NCBI RefSeq assembly: GCF_017948455.1
Contig: NZ_JAFFSU010000038.1
Span: 1 to 64,000, forward strand
DNA: 64,000 nt
Reading direction: 5' to 3'
From: Streptomyces sp. GESEQ-4
GTDB taxonomy: Bacteria; Actinomycetota; Actinomycetes; Streptomycetales; Streptomycetaceae
The stretch's first letter is position 1. Every line of letters begins with the position of its first letter. The notes below the pieces were generated by a model. It saw nothing but the letters and a program-made list of their open reading frames with translations, was not told the origin of the DNA and ran no database searches. Both the position numbers and the translations under genes were made by a program. Of the stretch, positions 59,292 to 64,000 are shown one piece after another.

Positions 59292-60047
59292 TCACACCGG
59301 ACGCGACCGCAACCCCTCCAGCAGAATGTCCAGCAGCCGCGCCGAGGCCGCCGCCTGCTGCGCCGCATCCGGCAGCGAGGGCGCCGCCGTCGCGATCACC
59401 AGCAGTACGTCCGACACCGACACATCGGCCCGCAGCTCGCCCGCCGCGCGCGCCCGCTCCACGAGCTGCCCCACGACCTCGAGCAGCGCCGCCGCGCCCG
59501 CGTCGTCCGCGGGGACCGCCGACGTCTCCTCATGGACCAGCCGCAGCTCTCCGGCCCCCGGCTGGGTGCGCTGCTGCGGCACCCGGGCCTCGTCGAGGCC
59601 GGAGCCTTCGTCGGCGACCCCGACGCGCAGTACCTGCGGCGGCAGCAGCCGCCCGGCACCGGACGCCACGGACGTCCGCAGGAAGCGCGAAAGCGCCGAC
59701 CAGGGCTCGTCCTCCTGGCCGAGCGCGGCCCGTGCCTGGTCGGTCAGCCGGGAGGTCTCCTCCTCGGCTATCCGCCGCACCAGGACGTCCTTGCTCGGGA
59801 AGCGCCGGTACACCGTGCCGACACCGACCCGTGCGCGCCGCGCCACGTCCTCCATCGGCGCGCCGTACCCCAGCTCGCCGAAGACCTCACGGGCCGCACG
59901 CAGTACGTGTTCCAGATTGCGCTGTGCGTCCACGCGCAGCGGTGCCGACCGCCCTCCGTCCGCGCGTCCGTTGCCTGCCGCCATGCCGATCGCGCCGCCG
60001 GGTGCGATGGCGGACGCAGACGACCAATGATTGTCCTGAATGTGCAT
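59292..60047 (-). CDS. TetR-family transcriptional regulator
   Basis: 251 aa. A 35-residue Gly/Ala-rich head precedes the helix-turn-helix (RNLEHVLRAAREVFGELGYGAPMEDVARRARVGVGTVYRRFPSKDVLVRRI, listed here in parts of one domain: helix 1 RNLEHVLRAAREVF, turn PMEDVARRARVGVGTVYRRF). The C-terminal domain is helical and dimeric as in TetR. Unknown ligand. ATG 60047 follows GGGGGAA. It is divergent from ndh, and an inverted repeat lies in between (60178-60209). The 265 nt between it and the sigma gene are empty. Confidence 0.86.
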   Translation of the reverse strand: MHIQDNHWSSASAIAPGGAIGMAAGNGRADGGRSAPLRVDAQRNLEHVLRAAREVFGELGYGAPMEDVARRARVGVGTVYRRFPSKDVLVRRIAEEETSRLTDQARAALGQEDEPWSALSRFLRTSVASGAGRLLPPQVLRVGVADEGSGLDEARVPQQRTQPGAGELRLVHEETSAVPADDAGAAALLEVVGQLVERARAAGELRADVSVSDVLLVIATAAPSLPDAAQQAAASARLLDILLEGLRSRPV

Positions 60048-60177
60048 ACGTGTTCCCCCGGTTAATGACGTCTCCCCCCGGAGACTCTCCCCGCCATTGG
60101 ACGCGAGGCGCTGGGAACAAACCCGGATCACGGGCCCGCCCTCCGGCCGACCCGAAGGCGCATCCCCCTACACCCCG

Positions 60178-60209
60178 TTGACACACGAACATAGTTGAGA
60201 GGGAGTCAA
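60178..60209. promoter_or_regulatory. Inverted repeat between the TetR gene and ndh
   Basis: TTGACA (60178-60183) and its near complement AGTCAA (60204-60209) face each other 20 bp apart. Each could be a -35 element of a divergent promoter or arms of the TetR operator. CGGCAATT (60333-60340) and AATTGCCG (60378-60385) form another distant pair. Confidence 0.35.
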
Positions 60210-60423
60210 TTCAGAAGGGGCAGGTTCCGCACGGAGCGCCCCCCGATCGGAGTACGGGTCGCATACGTCCTGATTCCGCCCCTACCCCCTACCCATCCCA
60301 CCCTCGCTGACCTGCGAAGATTTCCCGCACTCCGGCAATTCGGCCAACTAAGGGCGTCCCCGGCGCCCGGTCACACAAATTGCCGAGCCTGTGGACAAAC
60401 GCAAGCGCCGGGTGCGTCATGGG

Positions 60424-61803
60424 ATGGTGAAGGAACGTGCGCGCATTCTCGTTGTCGGCGGCGGCTACGTCGGGATGTACACAGCCCTGCGTCTCCAACG
60501 GAAGCTGAAACGGGAACTGAGTCAGGGCGAAGCCGAGATCACCGTCGTCACCCCCGACCCGTACATGACGTACCAGCCGTTCCTCCCGGAAGCCGCGGCC
60601 GGGAACATCTCCCCCCGCCATGTCGTCGTACCGCTGCGCCGCGTCCTCGACCAGTGCCACGTCATCATCGGCGAGGCCACGGCCATCGACCACGCCAAAC
60701 GCACCGCGACGCTCACCACACTCGCCACCGAGGAGGAGGGCACGGGCCCGCAGCAGCTGTCGTACGACGAACTGGTCCTCGCGCCTGGCTCGATCTCGCG
60801 CACGCTCCCCATTCCCGGCCTCGCCGACCACGGCATCGGCTTCAAGACCGTCGAGGAAGCCATCGGCCTGCGCAACCACGTCATCGAGCAGATGGACATC
60901 GCCTCCTCCACCCGCGACCCCGCGATCCGCGACGCGGCCCTCACCTTCGTCTTCGTAGGGGGCGGATACGCCGGAGTCGAGGCGCTCGGCGAACTCGAGG
61001 ACATGGCCCGCTACGCCGCGCGCTACTACCACAACATCAAGCCCGAAGACATGAAGTGGATCCTCGTCGAGGCCTCGGACCGCATCCTGCCCGAGGTCGG
61101 CGAGGAGATGGGCCGCTACACCGTCACCCAGCTGCGCCGCCGCAACATCCAGGTGCTGCTGCGGACCCGCCTCGAATCCTGCGAGGCCCGGATCGCCGTA
61201 CTCAGCGACGGACAGCGCTTCCCGACGCGTACGGTCGTCTGGACGGCCGGCGTCAAACCCCACCCGATCCTCGCCGCCACCGACCTCCCCCTCAACGGCC
61301 GCGGACGTCTGAAAGCCACCGCCGAGCTGACGATCGAGGGCACCACGCACGCGTGGGCAGCGGGAGACGCGGCCGCGGTCCCCGACGCCACCGCCAAAGA
61401 ACCCGGTAAGGAGTGCGCCCCCAACGCCCAGCACGCCCTGCGCCAGGCCAAGGTTCTCGGCGACAACATCGCCCATTCACTGCGTGGCGAGCCGCTGGAG
61501 ACCTACGCGCACAAATATGCAGGCTCGGTCGCCTCCCTGGGACTCCACAAAGGCGTCGCACACGTCTACGGACGCAAGCTGAAGGGCTACCCTGCCTGGT
61601 TCATGCACCGCGTCTACCACCTCAGCAGGGTCCCGACCGTCAACCGCAAGGCCCGCGTACTGGCCGAGTGGACACTGTCGGGGCTCTTCAAGCGGGAGAT
61701 CGTCTCCCTCGGATCGCTCGAACATCCCCGAGCGGAGTTCGAACTCGCGGCCGGTGGAAAGTCATCAGGTAAGCCCTCGGACGACCCGAAGGGGTCGACC
61801 TGA
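60424..61803 (+). CDS. ndh: Type II NADH dehydrogenase
   Basis: 459 aa. Two Rossmann folds: RILVVGGGYVGMYTALRL for FAD at the N-terminus and FVFVGGGYAGVEALGEL for NADH near residue 180. TVVTPDPYMTYQPFLPEAAAG and WTAGVKPHPI are typical, as are HAWAAGDAAAVPD and NAQHALRQAKVLGDNI. It is a monotopic membrane enzyme that passes electrons from NADH to menaquinone without pumping protons. ATG 60424 gives the standard N-terminus. GTG 60391 is also possible. Confidence 0.93.
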   Translation: MVKERARILVVGGGYVGMYTALRLQRKLKRELSQGEAEITVVTPDPYMTYQPFLPEAAAGNISPRHVVVPLRRVLDQCHVIIGEATAIDHAKRTATLTTLATEEEGTGPQQLSYDELVLAPGSISRTLPIPGLADHGIGFKTVEEAIGLRNHVIEQMDIASSTRDPAIRDAALTFVFVGGGYAGVEALGELEDMARYAARYYHNIKPEDMKWILVEASDRILPEVGEEMGRYTVTQLRRRNIQVLLRTRLESCEARIAVLSDGQRFPTRTVVWTAGVKPHPILAATDLPLNGRGRLKATAELTIEGTTHAWAAGDAAAVPDATAKEPGKECAPNAQHALRQAKVLGDNIAHSLRGEPLETYAHKYAGSVASLGLHKGVAHVYGRKLKGYPAWFMHRVYHLSRVPTVNRKARVLAEWTLSGLFKREIVSLGSLEHPRAEFELAAGGKSSGKPSDDPKGST

Positions 61804-62018
61804 CCGAACCCGGGAACTCCACCGCCAGGCCCGGCGTCTGACGGATGTCGGCCCGGCCGGCCACCCTGCCAGACTGGTCCCCACCCCCACGGACGAGCAC
61901 CTGCTCGCCCTTCGAACCCACGAGGCCCACCCATAGTGCTGCAACCCCGGGGTGCCACCCCCCAGACCCCCGGCCGGGTCCGGAGCTGGCCGAAGACGAC
62001 TACACGAGGCAAGGATTC

Positions 62019-63656
62019 GTGAACTTCACGCGCTGGAGCGCCCGGCTCCCCGGAACGCAGCGCCGCGCCGCAGCGCGGACCGACGCGGTCCCCCCGGACC
62101 GGCGGGGCGAGAGCTCCGTGCCCGCCGCCCGCGCCGAGCAGCTCACCGACGAGGCGCTGTCCGTGCCCGCCGTCGACGAACTGCCGGTCCGCGAGGTCCT
62201 CGACCGTGTCCCGGCCCTCGTCGCCCTCGTCCACGGCCCCGACCACCGCCTCGCCTACGTCAACGACGCCTACGTGACGGCGTTCGGCCCCCGCCCCCTC
62301 GGCGACCCGGCCCGCGAGGCCCTCCCGGAACTCGACGAACTCGGCCTGTTCCCGCTCCTCGACCAGGTCCTGCGCAGCGGCAAGCCCCGCACGGTCAAGT
62401 CCCGCAAGGCCCCCGACGGCCGCTCCTACACCTTCGCCTGCACCCCGGTCACGGACACCGAGGACGGCGGCGTACTGATCTTCGCCACCGACGTCACCGA
62501 CCACGCCGAAGCCGCCGAACGCCTCCGCGCCAGCGAACGCCGCCAGCGCGAAACCGCGGTCACCCTCCAGCGCTCCCTCCTGCCCCAGGTCCTCGAACAA
62601 CCCGACGACCTGCGCGTCGCCGCGACCTACCAGCCGGGCGGCACGGAAGCCGCGGTGGGCGGCGACTGGTACGACGTGATCACCCTCGGCGGCGGCCGCA
62701 CGGCCCTCGTCATCGGCGATGTCATGGGCAGAGGCGTGCGCGCGGCCGCGGTCATGGGCCAACTCCGTACGGCCGTCCGCGCGTACGCCCGCCTCGACCT
62801 CCCCCCGCACGAGATCCTCCAGCTCCTCGACGGCCTCGCCACCGAGATCGACGCCAACCAGATCGCCACCTGCGTGTACGCCATCCACGATCCGAACGAG
62901 GGACGGCTGGTGTACGCCTCGGCCGGCCACCTGCCGATCCTCATCCGCGACGAGAACGGCCAGGTCGTCCGGGCGGACGAGCCCACGGGACCGCCCCTGG
63001 GCACCGGCGGCTGGATGCACACGTCGGGCACGGTCGCCCTCAGCCCGGGCTCGACGGCCGTCCTCTACACGGACGGCCTGGTGGAACGCCGCAACGAGGA
63101 CCTCGATGAGGGCATCGCCAGCCTGGAGCGAGCCCTGGCCGGCGCGACCGGCACACCCCAGGTCGTCTGCGACCGCCTGGTCCGCACGGCAGGCGTCACA
63201 GCCGACCACGACGACGACGTAGCGGTCCTGGTCCTCCAGCACCCGTCCCGCACGGGCCCCGACAGCGACCTCTTCCGCAACGCCGCCCTGGAACTCCTGG
63301 GCGGCGTAGAAGCGGCCCCACGCGCGCGTGCCTTCGCCTCCGGGGTCCTGACCAGCTGGCGCTTCCCGCCCGAACTGCACGACCTGGGCGTCCTGGCGAC
63401 CAGCGAACTGGTCGCCAACTCCCTCCAGCACGGCATCCCACCCATGCGGTTGAGGCTCCGCCGTACTGATCGGCGCCTGATCATCGAGGTCACGGACGGC
63501 GACGACCATCTGCCGAGACGCCGCCGAGCGGAACCCGGCGACGAGTCCGGCCGGGGTATCGCCATCGTGGCGACGATTGCCTCGACCTGGGGTTCGCGTC
63601 GGACGCCTGGGGGCGGGAAGGCGGTCTGGTGCGAGTTCGTATTGCCAAAGGGATAG
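62019..63656 (+). CDS. PAS-SpoIIE phosphatase-HATPase (RsbU/RsbW-like) protein
   Basis: 545 aa. A PAS domain (about 65-170; REVLDRVPALVALVHGPDHRLAYVNDAYV), a PP2C/SpoIIE domain (about 195-400; AVGGDWYDVI, LVIGDVMGRGVRAAAVMGQLR, ASAGHLPILI, VLYTDGLVERR, DDVAVLVLQ) and a C-terminal histidine-kinase-like ATPase of anti-sigma type (LATSELVANSLQHG, SGRGIAIVATIASTWG). Such proteins set the phosphorylation of anti-sigma antagonists and control stress or developmental sigma factors. GTG 62019 is chosen because of AGGCAAGGA. It is 215 nt downstream of ndh. Confidence 0.9.
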   Translation: MNFTRWSARLPGTQRRAAARTDAVPPDRRGESSVPAARAEQLTDEALSVPAVDELPVREVLDRVPALVALVHGPDHRLAYVNDAYVTAFGPRPLGDPAREALPELDELGLFPLLDQVLRSGKPRTVKSRKAPDGRSYTFACTPVTDTEDGGVLIFATDVTDHAEAAERLRASERRQRETAVTLQRSLLPQVLEQPDDLRVAATYQPGGTEAAVGGDWYDVITLGGGRTALVIGDVMGRGVRAAAVMGQLRTAVRAYARLDLPPHEILQLLDGLATEIDANQIATCVYAIHDPNEGRLVYASAGHLPILIRDENGQVVRADEPTGPPLGTGGWMHTSGTVALSPGSTAVLYTDGLVERRNEDLDEGIASLERALAGATGTPQVVCDRLVRTAGVTADHDDDVAVLVLQHPSRTGPDSDLFRNAALELLGGVEAAPRARAFASGVLTSWRFPPELHDLGVLATSELVANSLQHGIPPMRLRLRRTDRRLIIEVTDGDDHLPRRRRAEPGDESGRGIAIVATIASTWGSRRTPGGGKAVWCEFVLPKG

Positions 63657-63687
63657 CGCCGTAGGGGGCGCGTGGCGGCTTCTGGCT

Positions 63688-63725
63688 GCGGGTGCGTGGT
63701 GGCTGGTCGCGCAGTTCCCCGCGCC
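63688..63725 (+). repeat. Dispersed intergenic repeat, copy 2
   Basis: 63688-63712 matches the reverse complement of 38316-38340 at 23 of 25 bases and continues AGTTCCCCGCGCCCCTTT. It fills the gap between the phosphatase gene and the convergent transporter gene and could act as a terminator region. Confidence 0.7.
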
Positions 63726-63743
63726 CCTTTTGCGGCGTTGCCG

Positions 63744-64000
63744 CTAGGCGGTGATGGACTCCACTGGTGTCCCACTGCCCTGGGCAACCACCCGGCTCTT
63801 CCTCAGCGACGGCTGATCCTGTACGTCCGTCAGCTGGCGCCCCAACCGCACCGCGAGGTAGGTGATCCCCAGCGAGAACAGCAGGAACGTCACGATGTAC
63901 GGCGCATGCAGCGACGCCCCCATGGGCCCGCCCACCGCAGGCCCGACCGCCAGCGCCAACTGCTTGACCAGCGCGAACGCGGAGTTGTACTGCCCGGCCA
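63744..64000 (-). CDS. MFS transporter, C-terminal part (cut by the window edge)
   Basis: Reading inward from the edge: AGQYNSAFALVKQLALAVGP then AVGGPMGASLHAPYIVTFLLFSLGITYLAVRL and a charged tail DVQDQPSLRKSRVVAQG. The last two membrane helices with GPAVGGPMGA are typical of major facilitator transporters (about 400 aa in full). The rest lies beyond 64000. Substrate unknown. Confidence 0.75.
   Translation of the reverse strand, partial: AGQYNSAFALVKQLALAVGPAVGGPMGASLHAPYIVTFLLFSLGITYLAVRLGRQLTDVQDQPSLRKSRVVAQGSGTPVESITA

Overview
The window is very G+C-rich chromosomal DNA from a Streptomyces-like actinomycete. The evidence is third-position G/C codon use, many GTG starts, an exact-length BldC (68 aa), a Streptomyces-type valine dehydrogenase, a c-di-AMP riboswitch ahead of a cell-wall peptidase, an ORF1590-like sporulation regulator and several ECF/AfsR/SpoIIE-type regulators. 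The gene order (purF, purM, DUF3073, vdh, bldC, hrpA, Glu/Asp/Phe tRNAs, phosphoesterase, DEAD helicase; later M23 peptidase, PrsW, trmB, L-2-hydroxyglutarate oxidase, sporulation regulator, Asn-synthetase-like protein, AfsR-like regulator, ECF sigma, TetR, ndh, PP2C) matches, from memory, the conserved core around SCO4084-SCO4121 of S. coelicolor. Insertions interrupt that core at tRNA genes.

Layout. 0-13.6 kb is conserved core: a poly-C tract, a sterol-carrier-like protein, a META-domain lipoprotein, purF-purM, DUF3073, vdh, an unknown protein, bldC, a DUF6274 protein, a tRNA-Asp with a decayed tandem copy, hrpA, then tRNA-Phe and tRNA-Asp. 13.66-16.76 kb is a small decayed island between tRNA-Asp and tRNA-Glu. 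It carries a CmtR-type metal sensor with a CDF exporter, mobile-element protein remnants and a GNAT acetyltransferase, and a degenerate copy of the tRNA-Glu 3' end marks its far edge. 16.9-26.9 kb is core again: phosphoesterase, small metallopeptidase, lipoprotein, DEAD-box helicase with an RGG-like repeat tail, secreted repeat protein and APC permease.

26.93-34.61 kb is a second island inserted in tRNA-Lys and bounded by a perfect 34-bp repeat. An integrase tail sits beside the tRNA. The cargo is a TetR regulator, a complete branched-chain-type ABC importer and an alpha/beta hydrolase. The hairpin that should terminate tRNA-Lys now lies beyond the island. 34.6-42.2 kb is accessory DNA: a DUF5994 gene coupled to a decayed desaturase, an unknown small protein, a membrane mannosyltransferase, and a MarR regulator placed between a GTP cyclohydrolase II and a reductase-deaminase fusion of reversed RibD order. 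Palindromes of one family lie before all three of these genes. An alginate-lyase-like lipoprotein follows. tRNA-fMet is followed by a broken HerA-like ATPase gene.

43.2-64 kb returns to conserved core with regulatory and developmental functions. It includes three copies of a 77-bp intergenic repeat, two of them headed by short tandem units, and ends in a truncated MFS transporter. No rRNA, CRISPR array or complete transposon is visible. The points most worth following are the MarR-riboflavin-like module, the two tRNA islands (one splitting a Glu-Asp-Phe tRNA cluster), the stand-alone lasso-cyclase-like protein, the one-chain sigma/anti-sigma/carbohydrate-binding protein and the tandem-headed repeat family.
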